NCBI GenBank assembly: GCA_964291635.2
Contig: OZ219900.1
Span: forward strand, 1 to 64,000
Reading direction: 5' to 3'
From: JAPPHA01 sp964291635
GTDB lineage: Bacteria > Pseudomonadota > Alphaproteobacteria > Rhodobacterales > Rhodobacteraceae
Length of the DNA: 64,000 bases
Made by a program: the position numbers and the translations under genes. This document shows, one piece after another, positions 1 through 8,082 of the stretch (position 1 is its first letter; each line of letters begins with the position of its first letter). Under the pieces are notes generated by a model. It made no database searches, was not told the origin of the DNA, and saw only the letters and a program-made list of their open reading frames with translations.

Positions 1-192
1 TGTGGAAGGGTGGACAAGGCCTCCCGCCCGTCGCAGGCTGAATTCAAGTGCGTGGCCTGTGGCCACGCGGATCATGCGGACCTGAACGCGGCCCGCAACA
101 TCATGGCGTCAGGGATTGGCGCATCTGCACGGCGAGGGGCGTTTGCGTTGGCAACCCCTGTGACACGTGAAATCGATCGAATGGTCGCTTAA
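1..192 (+). pseudogene. tnpB: TnpB (IS200/IS605 OrfB) C-terminal part, cut by the window edge
   Basis: The open frame enters from the left edge and ends at a TAA at 190-192. It carries the second half of the TnpB zinc ribbon (Cys-Val-Ala-Cys) followed by DLNAARN, which supplies the last RuvC aspartate of this RNA-guided nuclease family. The tail (ARRGAFALATPVTRE) closely matches the TnpB at 46757-46887, and the two stretches are roughly 80% identical as DNA by eye. The 3' flanks also share a TATAA-TCCC-like end. Only about 63 codons are visible, so it cannot be said whether the gene is intact to the left. Confidence 0.85.
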
Positions 193-380
193 ATGTGACT
201 CATCGATATAATTCCCTTACTTTGCCCTCTGCACGTGCCCGCGTGGCTGACACCACCTGTGGATCAACCGGATTCGTGGTGAAATTTCCTCGAACAGGCG
301 AACCGCGCACTCCCCGGTCCGTCGCTCCTTCGGTCGAGCAGTGCGTTCGTCCGAAGGAAAGCCGCGTATGGACTGTCAGT

Positions 381-1181
381 TCAGTTAAATTGAACGGCCG
401 AGCGTACACGTTCCTCGCATGTCCTGGCCAATCGTTTCCGATCGGAAAAGTCTCCGACCTTGAGCGGGTCGTGGAACACGACTTCGACGCCTCCCTGGTT
501 TGGCGCGGAGATGATCATGGCCGCATGGCTTATGAAACTCGCGTCTCCCCACCAGCCGTAAAAATCGCGGCGGCGCCCCACCGGCGCCGCGTAGACAAAG
601 CTGACCGGCTGAATCCACATGGTGTTTCGAAAATCGCCTTCGAAATACGCAGCGAAGAGCGTAGGCCGGAAACTGAGGACCCGTCGGCCGTCGCTACTTG
701 TTCCTTCCGGAAAAAACAGCAGGCGATGGCCGGACCCGATCCGATCCATGAATTCGATCTTCTGCAAAAACGCATCCATGATGCGGCGGCGGATGAATGC
801 GGTCCCCGCCGCGCGTGCGATGATTCCGCACAACGGCCAATTGCGAACCTCCGCCTTGGAAACGAAATAGGTATCGTGGACCGAATTCAGAACGATCACG
901 TCAAGCCAGCAGCAATGGTTGGCCACCATCCCCCCCGGTTTCGGTGTAGGAGATCCCCGCGTCTTTACCGAAAGACCAAGGACAACAAGTGCTGACCGGC
1001 AGGCAACCCGGACGATCGCCAGCCGGGCCGTGTCCGCATTCAGCAACCGTGCCACCAGCAACGGAGGGAAAAGAATCGAAATCACGATGAGAACAGCCAG
1101 GACCTTGTACGAAAGGCGAACCCAACCCATCGCGGTCGGACTGTCGATTACGATCGGACGTTCTCCTTGCCAGGGAATCAC
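381..1181 (-). CDS. olsA: 1-acyl-sn-glycerol-3-phosphate / lyso-ornithine-lipid acyltransferase (PlsC family, OlsA-like)
   Basis: A 266-aa membrane-associated acyltransferase that would transfer the second acyl chain. Seen in the sequence: a hydrophobic N-terminal segment at about residues 27-47, the PlsC catalytic H-x4-D motif (His89...Asp94) and the second substrate motif FPEG at 157-160. The start ATG overlaps the last four bases of the upstream OlsB gene, indicating translational coupling. That pairing is what favours OlsA (acylation of lyso-ornithine lipid) over a general phosphatidic-acid-forming PlsC. The family alone cannot separate the two roles. Ornithine lipids are phosphate-free membrane lipids common in alphaproteobacteria. 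Confidence 0.85.
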   Translation of the reverse strand: MIPWQGERPIVIDSPTAMGWVRLSYKVLAVLIVISILFPPLLVARLLNADTARLAIVRVACRSALVVLGLSVKTRGSPTPKPGGMVANHCCWLDVIVLNSVHDTYFVSKAEVRNWPLCGIIARAAGTAFIRRRIMDAFLQKIEFMDRIGSGHRLLFFPEGTSSDGRRVLSFRPTLFAAYFEGDFRNTMWIQPVSFVYAAPVGRRRDFYGWWGDASFISHAAMIISAPNQGGVEVVFHDPLKVGDFSDRKRLARTCEERVRSAVQFN

Positions 1182-1969
1182 CTTTCATAGCCCCGAATGA
1201 AATATGCCTTGCGTTTTTCCGACATCCTCTCGGTGTCCAGGATCACGCACACATCGAGAGTATTGAAGACCTCATCGACGCAGACCCCTGCTCCGACAAA
1301 TCCACCAAGCCGAATGTACCCCATGATCAGCGGAGGCAATCGGGAGCGCGCGGCGTCCAGGTCAAGGGATTCCGGAGGCAAAAGATCGAGACGGGTTGCT
1401 CGGTCCACGCGGACACGGACACGAATGTCTTCCGGCGCGAGGTGGAAATGCTGCAGGTAGGACACGGCCTCAACGAACGGGGCCGGGTCCGTGCCGGGGA
1501 AAGACGCCACGCCAAACATGATCTCGATGTCACGGCTCAAAACGTAGTCCGCGATGCCGTTCCAAAGGTGCAGCATGGCAACTTTGCCCCTGTAGCGACG
1601 ATCGATGCACGATCGACCCAACTCGACCACGGAGCGTCCCGATCGAATGATCACGCTTAGATCGAATTCGTCACTGCTGTAAAAACCCGGCCCATCCAGT
1701 GCGACGCCGCCCATGAGCAATCGGTAGGTTCCGACGATCCTGTCCGGGCCGTCGGCAAGCTCATCGATCAGGATCAGGTGATCAAAAAAAGGATCGAAAG
1801 CATCCTGCTCGATTCCGGCGCGGGCTGACGCTGCATCCACATGCGCGCCCATCTCCTCGACGAAAACGCGATAGCGAAGCCGCTGCGACGCAAGAACCTC
1901 TTCTTCGGTCTCGGCCAACCTCACCGTGAACTGGCTTCGGTCAAGTTGTGGATTTTCCGGCCCTGTCAT
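1178..1969 (-). CDS. olsB: L-ornithine N-alpha-acyltransferase (OlsB-like, hemolysin-related GNAT fold)
   Basis: A 263-aa protein of the OlsB/autoinducer-synthase-like acyltransferase family, expected to acylate ornithine with a 3-hydroxyacyl group from ACP, the first step of ornithine lipid synthesis. The N-terminal part has the typical LASQRLRYRVFVEEMGA stretch followed by an acidic segment (EQDAFDPFFDHL), and VVELGRSCIDRRYR lies in the middle. The ATG at 1969 is preceded by a GGGAA-type ribosome site. It is the first gene of a two-gene unit; its stop overlaps the olsA start by four bases. The length fits the family. Confidence 0.88.
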   Translation of the reverse strand: MTGPENPQLDRSQFTVRLAETEEEVLASQRLRYRVFVEEMGAHVDAASARAGIEQDAFDPFFDHLILIDELADGPDRIVGTYRLLMGGVALDGPGFYSSDEFDLSVIIRSGRSVVELGRSCIDRRYRGKVAMLHLWNGIADYVLSRDIEIMFGVASFPGTDPAPFVEAVSYLQHFHLAPEDIRVRVRVDRATRLDLLPPESLDLDAARSRLPPLIMGYIRLGGFVGAGVCVDEVFNTLDVCVILDTERMSEKRKAYFIRGYER

Positions 1970-2188
1970 CCCCGAATTCCCTGCCGAAAAAAAGCGCTGG
2001 CTTGCCCAGGCATTCTGCGGATCACCGGTCCGGTTCCCATGTCGTTTCTTCCGATAACACCGCAGGCTGGGCGCGACTCCTCGGTCGCAATGACAGAAAA
2101 CGGCCGTAGGGTACAGAAACCCGGCCCCTTCGTCGAATGAATTGCCACGGCGTAAAACGCCTGAATCGACGCGAATCCAGGCTCGGAG
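1970..2188. other. Intergenic stretch, nothing recognised
   Basis: This gap lies between the olsB start and the end of the small DUF3553 gene. It may hold the olsB promoter. No gene, repeat or RNA was recognised on either strand; the open frames here show no family resemblance. Confidence 0.5.
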
Positions 2189-2365
2189 TCACTCTGCTTC
2201 GCAAACCAGCCGGAGTTCGACGCGCCCGAAATTGATCGGAGCCTTTCCCGTCTCTTCAAAATTCGCCGTCATGAATTCAGCCGTAACCGATCGAACCTGC
2301 CCGATCCCCCATTCCGGTTTTTCCGGACGGCGGACAAGATCTCCAGGTTCAAGAAGTTGATTCAA
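2189..2365 (-). CDS. Small DUF3553-family protein
   Basis: A short gene of 58 codons, read in the same frame as the hexapeptide gene just upstream. It begins at a TTG at 2365 and ends at TGA 2191-2189. The protein contains LLEPGDLVRRPEKPEWGIGQV followed by a segment ending in VELRLV, which matches the DUF3553 pattern: an EPG-x-LV-x-P start, a W-G-x-GQV core and an F-E-x-GK strand pair. DUF3553 proteins are small alphaproteobacterial beta-barrel-like proteins of unknown function. The start is uncertain, because no ATG or GTG lies in frame between the preceding stop and the conserved part. It follows the hexapeptide gene by about 57 bases and could be co-transcribed with it. Confidence 0.72.
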   Translation of the reverse strand: MNQLLEPGDLVRRPEKPEWGIGQVRSVTAEFMTANFEETGKAPINFGRVELRLVCEAE

Positions 2366-2422
2366 TTCCAGCGGTCCCGCGAATTCGGGATCAAGACACT
2401 TGGCAGGGCGGATGTCGAGCCT

Positions 2423-2962
2423 TCACCCGCGCGTGTCCAATTCATTCAGGGAATTCCTGTAGTGCAGGTATCTTGACTGATAGTGGTGGGCTGCGCGATC
2501 GAGGCCGGAAACCTCGTCAGGCGAAAGTTGGCGAACGACCCTGCCCGGCACACCGAGGACAAGCGAACATTCCGGAATGCGTACGCCTTCCGGGACGAGT
2601 GCCTTTGCACCAACCAGGCAATTCCGCTCGACCACGGCGCCATTGAGAACAACTGCGCCCATTCCGACCAGGGAACGATCCCCGACCGTGCAGCCATGCA
2701 CGATCGCCGAGTGACCAATCGTGCACAGAGAACCGATTTGCAGGGGAAAACCTGGATCAGTGTGAAGAACCGCGTTGTCCTGAACATTGGTTCCATCACC
2801 CAGCACGACAGGCTCGTTGTCACCCCTGATGACTGCTCCAAACCAAATTGACACCGCCCTGCCGATGGACACGTTTCCAATGACATGCGCGCCGGGCGCC
2901 ACCCAGAATTCCGCATCGTCCGGACGGTTCGGCGACACCTGGTTCAGCGAATAAATGGTCAT
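2423..2962 (-). CDS. Gamma-carbonic anhydrase-like / hexapeptide-repeat transferase family protein
   Basis: A 179-aa left-handed beta-helix protein of the YrdA/PaaY/gamma-carbonic-anhydrase group. Imperfect hexapeptide repeats run through residues 20-140, for example VIGNVSIG, AVSIWFGAVIRGD and NVQDNAVLH. The histidines that bind zinc in this family are present (the His in VLHTDPG, and the two in GHSAIVHG). The exact reaction is not settled within the family; carbonic anhydrase, acyl-carrier and detoxification roles are all reported. The stop lies two bases before the end of the gmk gene region, so gmk and this gene are probably transcribed together. Confidence 0.8.
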   Translation of the reverse strand: MTIYSLNQVSPNRPDDAEFWVAPGAHVIGNVSIGRAVSIWFGAVIRGDNEPVVLGDGTNVQDNAVLHTDPGFPLQIGSLCTIGHSAIVHGCTVGDRSLVGMGAVVLNGAVVERNCLVGAKALVPEGVRIPECSLVLGVPGRVVRQLSPDEVSGLDRAAHHYQSRYLHYRNSLNELDTRG

Positions 2963-2964
2963 GT

Positions 2965-3633
2965 TTACGGACTTTCGGCACCGCGGCGGTTTTCAAATTC
3001 CGCGGACAGGTCCTCGACAAAGGCTGCGATATCCGGACGTCTGGCAGACCGGTCTCTCTCGACAGCCACGATTCCGCGGATGGATTCTGCACATTTCCGG
3101 AAGTCTTCATTGATCAGAACATAGTCATATTCACGGAAATGCCCGATTTCTTCCATGGCGCGGTCCATTCGGCCGGATACGTTTTCCGCGCTGTCCTGAC
3201 CTCGGCTGATCAATCGTTGCTCCAGTTCACCAATGCTGGGCGGCAGAATGAAGACGGCCACAACGTGTCGGCCGAGGGGAGACGCCCTCAACTGGGCGCA
3301 CCCCTGCCAGTCGACGTCAAACACGACGTCTCTCCCTGCATTCAGGGCATCCTCGACCGGACCTCGCAGCGTCCCGTACTTGTGGCCAAACACAACGGCA
3401 TGCTCGAGAATCGATCCGGCGGCCACTTCGTTCGCGAACCGATGGTCGGAAACAAAAAAATACTCCCTTCCGTTGACTTCACCCTGCCGCGGGTTCCGCG
3501 TCGTCATCGATACCGACAACACCAACTCGGGGTCTGACGCGACAAGTTCTCTTGCCAGGGAGGACTTTCCAGCACCCGACGGCGATGACAGAACAAGCAT
3601 CAACCCCTTTCGCCTTCGGTCAACCATGTTCAT
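2965..3633 (-). CDS. gmk: Guanylate kinase
   Basis: Catalyses ATP-dependent phosphorylation of GMP to GDP. The P-loop LSSPSGAGKSS is at about residues 15-25 and is followed by the GMP-binding stretch SVSMTTRNPRQGEVNGREYFF. The lid and C-terminal helices are of normal size (about 222 aa). An upstream in-frame GTG/ATG series would extend the frame to 3726. The ATG at 3633 is preferred because it forms an ATGA overlap with the stop of yicC and begins just before the conserved kinase core. The yicC-gmk order is common in alphaproteobacteria. Confidence 0.95.
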   Translation of the reverse strand: MNMVDRRRKGLMLVLSSPSGAGKSSLARELVASDPELVLSVSMTTRNPRQGEVNGREYFFVSDHRFANEVAAGSILEHAVVFGHKYGTLRGPVEDALNAGRDVVFDVDWQGCAQLRASPLGRHVVAVFILPPSIGELEQRLISRGQDSAENVSGRMDRAMEEIGHFREYDYVLINEDFRKCAESIRGIVAVERDRSARRPDIAAFVEDLSAEFENRRGAESP

Positions 3634-4535
3634 TCGACGTTCTGGACCTGCTCTCGCAACTGATCGACCACGACCTTCAACTCCAATCCAACCGCGTTCA
3701 ACCCCGACGAAGACGCCTTCGAACATAGTGTGTTCGCCTCCCGGTTCAATTCCTGAGTCAGGAAGTCGAACCTGCGCCCGATGACACCGCCGGTTTCAAG
3801 CAGTTGGCGGGCAGACACGACATGGGCGCGCATTCGGTCGATTTCTTCGGAAACATCCGACCTGACCGCGAGGAGAGCCAGTTCCATGGCAAGACGCACT
3901 TCATCCAGGTCACCTTTCGCGTCGAGGAGTTTGGCAACGTTATCCCGAAGTCTGTCCGCAGCACCGGATTGACTCTCGATGACGATTTTCTCCGCATCCT
4001 CCACCAGGGAAGCGATCGATCCGACCTGGCTGTCCAGGACTTCCCTGATCAATCTTCCTTCCGATAATCTGGCTTCATCCCACAACGCCACGACCTCGGG
4101 GATTTCCCGTTCCAGGATCGGCGTCAGTTCCGGCAGATCGGATTCGCGCTCGCCACTGCCGTGAGCGGCAATCGCCGAGGCGAGAATCCCCGAGGGTGAA
4201 TCCGGAGTCAGCGAGATTCCCCGTTCGCGTGCTGCGTCGGCGATCATCCGGGTCGCGTCGAGAACGGCGTCGAGCTCAAGGCGGTCAAACAGGATACCGG
4301 CATCGCGGTGATCATGACTGATGTTCAAGGAAACCGATACCCTGCCCCTTGAACACACCCGGGAGATCGCTTGTCGAAGGCTTGCTTCGAGCGTTTCGCA
4401 TTGGCCGGGAAGACGGAAGCGAATGTCGAAACCACGGCCGTTGACGCTTCGAATTTCCCAGGCCCAGTCAAGCGCACCCGAATGACCAGACATCGTTGCG
4501 AAGCCGGTCATCGACCTGAGTTGGTTTGAAGCCAC
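3630..4535 (-). CDS. yicC: YicC family protein (endoribonuclease-related)
   Basis: A 301-aa protein. The MTGFA motif sits near the N-terminus, the family-typical EIRSVNGRG(F)D segment follows, and the conserved C-terminal DUF1732 part ends with the FLTQELNREANTLCSKA stretch. E. coli YicC has been described as an endoribonuclease; the role here is inferred from the family only. The stop codon overlaps the gmk start in an ATGA arrangement, so the two genes are probably coupled. Confidence 0.93.
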   Translation of the reverse strand: MASNQLRSMTGFATMSGHSGALDWAWEIRSVNGRGFDIRFRLPGQCETLEASLRQAISRVCSRGRVSVSLNISHDHRDAGILFDRLELDAVLDATRMIADAARERGISLTPDSPSGILASAIAAHGSGERESDLPELTPILEREIPEVVALWDEARLSEGRLIREVLDSQVGSIASLVEDAEKIVIESQSGAADRLRDNVAKLLDAKGDLDEVRLAMELALLAVRSDVSEEIDRMRAHVVSARQLLETGGVIGRRFDFLTQELNREANTLCSKASSSGLNAVGLELKVVVDQLREQVQNVE

Positions 4536-4673
4536 AGCCTAAGGGCTCAACCGGTGGGAGGTCACGAAGTGCGATTTCGATATTCGCTGCACCGGATGCT
4601 CCGCCTGTTCAATGGCCGACCTGGTGCCGGCAGTCGAATGCCGGGGCCGATGGCGCCTTGGACCACCTGCGCG

Positions 4674-6044
4674 TCAACCGGCCTTGAGCGCAGCCCCTTG
4701 CCTCGCGTCCAGTTCTTCAGCAACCAGGAATGCCAGTTCGAGCGCCTGAGACGCATTGAGGCGTGGATCACATACCGTGTGGTAACGGGACGAAAGATCC
4801 ATCTCGTCAACGGCCTTCATGCCACCCGTGCATTCGGTCACATCCTTGCCCGTCATTTCGAAGTGGACGCCACCCGGATAGCTGCGTTCGGCATGATGGA
4901 TCGCGAAAAACTCCCTGACCTCCCTGAGAACGCTTTCGAACGGGCGCGTCTTGTAACCGTTTGATGCCTTGATCGTGTTTCCATGCATGGGGTCGCATGA
5001 CCAGACCACGTTCCGTCCCTCTGACTGAATCCTGCGAACGAGGCGCGGCAGGTGATCACCAACTGCACCGGCACCGAAACGGGCGATCAGTGTCAGCCGG
5101 CCCGGCTCGTTTTCCGGATTCAGGATGTCAGCCAGTCGGATCAGTGAATCGGTTTCGATCGACGGACCGCATTTCAGGCCGATCGGGTTCTGTACGCCAC
5201 GACAAAACTCAACGTGGGCTCCTTCCGGACTTCGCGTACGGTCTCCAATCCAGATCAGGTGCCCCGACCCCGCGACAGGAAGACCCGTCGTGCTGTCGAT
5301 CCGGCACAGCGCTTCCTCGTATTCGAGGAGCAACGCCTCATGCGACGTGTAGAATTCAACGGTCTTGAGAACATGTGAATTGTCGGGGCCAACACCGGCC
5401 GCGGTCATGAAGTCGAGAGAGTCCGAAATCCTGTCGGCGATCCTTCGGTACCGATCGGTTGCTCCGGAGCCCTGCGCAAATCCGAGATTCCAGGAGTGGA
5501 CGCGATGTATGTCTGCGAAACCGCCGGTACTGAACGCACGAAGGAGATTCAGTGACGCGGCGGATTGCGTGTAGGCCTGCAGCATGCGTTTCGGGTTTGG
5601 CTTGCGTGCTTTCGCCGTAAACGCGATATCGTTGATGATGTCGCCCCGGTAGCTCGGTAAATCGACCTCGCCTTTCGTCTCTGTCGGCGACGATCGCGGC
5701 TTGGCGAATTGACCGGCGACGCGGCCTACCTTGACTACCGGGCGTTTGGCTCCATGCGTCAGCACGATCGCCATTTGCAAGAGGACTCGATACGTATCGC
5801 GAAGCGTATTGGCATTGAATTCGCCAAAGCTCTCGGCACAGTCACCCCCCTGCAGCAGGAAAGACTCGCCGTTGGCAACATCGGCCAACCTCGACTTCAG
5901 CGTACGAACTTCGCCGGCAAAAACCAGAGGAGGATAGCTCGCCAGCTTTCGCTCGACCTTCTCCAGCGTTTCGCCGCAGCCGTATTCTGGCATCTGAACT
6001 CTCGGAAAAGCACGCCAACCGGTCTTTTTCCAGCCTGTTGCCAT
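4674..6044 (-). CDS. aroG: Class II (plant-type) 3-deoxy-7-phosphoheptulonate synthase
   Basis: The first enzyme of the shikimate pathway, condensing phosphoenolpyruvate and erythrose 4-phosphate. The sequence shows the class II signature throughout: W(R)xFP near the start, FLLQGGDCAESF, RVAGQFAKPRS, SHEALLLEYEEAL, GIKCGP-like GLKCGP, and the C-terminal GGVHFEMTGKDVTECTGG. A longer reading frame begins at 6089, but the ATG at 6044 has a good GGGAGA ribosome site and matches the usual N-terminus, giving 456 aa. It stands alone on the minus strand. The symbol aroG is used loosely; some annotators call this type aroF or aroA2. Confidence 0.95.
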   Translation of the reverse strand: MATGWKKTGWRAFPRVQMPEYGCGETLEKVERKLASYPPLVFAGEVRTLKSRLADVANGESFLLQGGDCAESFGEFNANTLRDTYRVLLQMAIVLTHGAKRPVVKVGRVAGQFAKPRSSPTETKGEVDLPSYRGDIINDIAFTAKARKPNPKRMLQAYTQSAASLNLLRAFSTGGFADIHRVHSWNLGFAQGSGATDRYRRIADRISDSLDFMTAAGVGPDNSHVLKTVEFYTSHEALLLEYEEALCRIDSTTGLPVAGSGHLIWIGDRTRSPEGAHVEFCRGVQNPIGLKCGPSIETDSLIRLADILNPENEPGRLTLIARFGAGAVGDHLPRLVRRIQSEGRNVVWSCDPMHGNTIKASNGYKTRPFESVLREVREFFAIHHAERSYPGGVHFEMTGKDVTECTGGMKAVDEMDLSSRYHTVCDPRLNASQALELAFLVAEELDARQGAALKAG

Positions 6045-6099
6045 AATCTGATCTCCCTGATCGTCCGCTCCGTGCCAGGCACGCCGCACGACGCGCCTG

Positions 6100-6578
6100 C
6101 AGAACGATGGACCGCAGGCCGAGTTCTATAGTGCAATCATTGCTGGCTTGCGAGTCTTCTCTTCAAAACGCCCACTTGGCACTGCCTCCCTGGCTTCGGC
6201 ATGGAATCTCGCGGGAGGAACGCCGGAATCCTGACGCCCTCCTCGCTGGTCCGGACGCGGTCGAAAAACCAGGTGGACTGACCGCCCCGGAAATGACACA
6301 GGCGTCAGGAGGGAAGTCATTGATGGTGCAGCAAAAACCCTTGCGCGTGTGTCTTCGGCGGTGCTCATCCGGGAGGGCCATGTTCAGGTCGCGACAGACC
6401 GCTTCCCAAGGCGAATGTTCGTCCACTCAAGAAGCGCCAACAGATCCGCTCGGCACCGTCATTTTGCCGAACCCGCCGGGGATTCGAATGCCCGGCCATT
6501 TGAAACCTGCGGAGCCGGCACGACGTCAATTCTGATTGCCTTATGAGACTTGAGTGATTTAGGTAAGGCGGCTGCCGA
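6100..6578. other. Intergenic stretch, nothing recognised
   Basis: This region is upstream of the DAHP synthase, so it should contain its promoter. Several open frames cross it, but none has family-like content or convincing codon usage. No repeats or RNA genes were recognised. Confidence 0.5.
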
Positions 6579-6850
6579 ATGGCAGTCGAAATCACCAAGA
6601 AAAGGAGATTGGGTTCAACGTCTTCGACCGAAGACCGTGTCAAGCAGATCGTCATGGACCGATTCGATGGGATCATGCACCTGATTTCAGTGTCCGGTTC
6701 AGCGAAGTGAATACCCTCGATGGCAGCCGTTGCATTCCACGAGGTGGTAACAGTGGGCTTGACGTGAGGCTGGCCACGGAAGACTGCCCCAGTTCAAAAC
6801 ACTGAAAGATCTCGTGGAGCATATCGACGCATGCGGATTGCCGAAAGCCA
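6579..6850 (+). pseudogene. Decayed stand-alone acyl carrier protein gene (probable)
   Basis: An ATG at 6579 with an AAGGCGG-type ribosome site opens a 43-codon frame containing STEDRVKQIVMDRFD, typical of the first helix of acyl carrier proteins. The frame stops at 6708-6710. Further on, other frames give VAFHEVV, then VRLATEDCP, then FKTLKDLVEHIDACG. The last is the standard ACP fourth-helix ending. Joining them needs at least two frame changes (near 6730 and near 6815-6825), so the gene looks broken. A discrete ACP just beside a polyketide synthase and a hydrolase would be sensible, but this reconstruction was made by eye and the serine attachment motif is not clean. Confidence 0.42.
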
Positions 6851-7017
6851 GCGGTGATGCCGCACATCATAGGCGGCCCCCGGTAACCAAGCGAATGAAC
6901 TCCTGTGGCCGCCCGCCGCAGGGCGGCCGGATTCACCGCATAACTTGCGTGACGGCCCGATCTTTGGCGTCGCCGCACTGAAAACTCGCCTTGGGAAGAA
7001 AACAGGCCCTGATAGTG

Positions 7018-7932
7018 ATGAAAAACGATTTGCCGTGGAACGTGCCCAAGCCGATCTCGACATGCGACGTCCGGCTTGATGATTGTACTGTCACGACCGT
7101 GCGCAGGTACGGTAATCCATCCGGCACCCGACTGATCCTGACCCACGGAAACGGTTTCGCCATCGATGTCTACTATCCGTTCTGGTCGCTGTTCACGGGT
7201 GATTTCGACGTGATGGTCTACGACCTCAGGAATCATGGCTGGAACAGCGTCAGCGACCGCCGGAATCACAATATCCCGACACTGATCGCCGATCATGACC
7301 TCATTCTCGACGCCATCTTTCGCGACTACGGAGAGAAAACGACAGTCGGAGTCTTTCATTCCCTGTCGACGTTGGTGACCCTCCTGTCATTCAACGACTA
7401 CCGTTACTCGGCGCTGGTCCTGTTCGACCCGCCGCTATGCAAGCCTGCGGCGAGCGAGGCTGAATTCGACGCCGCAGCGGAACGCACGGCGGCGTTGGCT
7501 CGTCAGCGGACGGAGCGCTTCGCGAATGAAGGGCAGTTCGTCGAACTGCTTGCCTTTGTTCCGGGATTTGCGCGCGTATTGCCGGGAGTGCGCGAACTCA
7601 TGGCGAGATCGATGCTACGGAAAACGGAAGATGGAAATGGCTACGAACTCCGTTGCCCCCGTGACTATGAGGCTCAAATCGCCGAATACGTGCGGAGCTT
7701 CTCACCGCTTCTGGATTTGACCACCCTGGCCTGTCCGACCAAGGTTGTCGGAGCCGACCCTACGGTTCCCTACGCATATCTGCCTACCTTCGACCTCAGC
7801 CATGCAATGGCGGTCGATTACGACTTTGTGCCCGAGGCATCGCATTTCCTACAGCTGGAAAAGCCGGAAGAATGTGCTGCAATTCTGTGGCAGTTCCTAG
7901 AGCGGCAGGGTCTGGCCCAAAACAGAATCTGA
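7018..7932 (+). CDS. Alpha/beta hydrolase
   Basis: About 304 aa of alpha/beta-hydrolase fold. Near the N-terminus there is an oxyanion-type LTHGNGF stretch. The nucleophile elbow is GVFHSLS, so the serine follows a His as in GHSxG, but the second Gly is replaced by Ser. A late VLFDPP and the final EASHFLQLE supply a likely acid and the catalytic His. ATG 7018 is chosen over the upstream start at 6991 because the conserved part begins right after it. It converges on the PKS gene with 150 bases between the two stops. It could release or edit a polyketide in trans, but that is inference from position only. Confidence 0.75.
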   Translation: MKNDLPWNVPKPISTCDVRLDDCTVTTVRRYGNPSGTRLILTHGNGFAIDVYYPFWSLFTGDFDVMVYDLRNHGWNSVSDRRNHNIPTLIADHDLILDAIFRDYGEKTTVGVFHSLSTLVTLLSFNDYRYSALVLFDPPLCKPAASEAEFDAAAERTAALARQRTERFANEGQFVELLAFVPGFARVLPGVRELMARSMLRKTEDGNGYELRCPRDYEAQIAEYVRSFSPLLDLTTLACPTKVVGADPTVPYAYLPTFDLSHAMAVDYDFVPEASHFLQLEKPEECAAILWQFLERQGLAQNRI

Positions 7933-8082
7933 ATTGGTGGAACTTTCCGCAGGATAGTTGGGCCGTGGGCGGTCTCGATAGGTCGTTCAAGTCTTGCGAT
8001 ACGCTGTGAACCGACTCGTCGCTTCACAGAGCCCGGATTTTGTCGCGTCGTCAGGCAGAGGCGCGACTTGCGCGATCGGTCG

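Noticed and set aside
6107..6546. Overlapping open frames on both strands upstream of the ACP relic
   Set aside because: No conserved motif, no good ribosome site, and the frames contradict each other.
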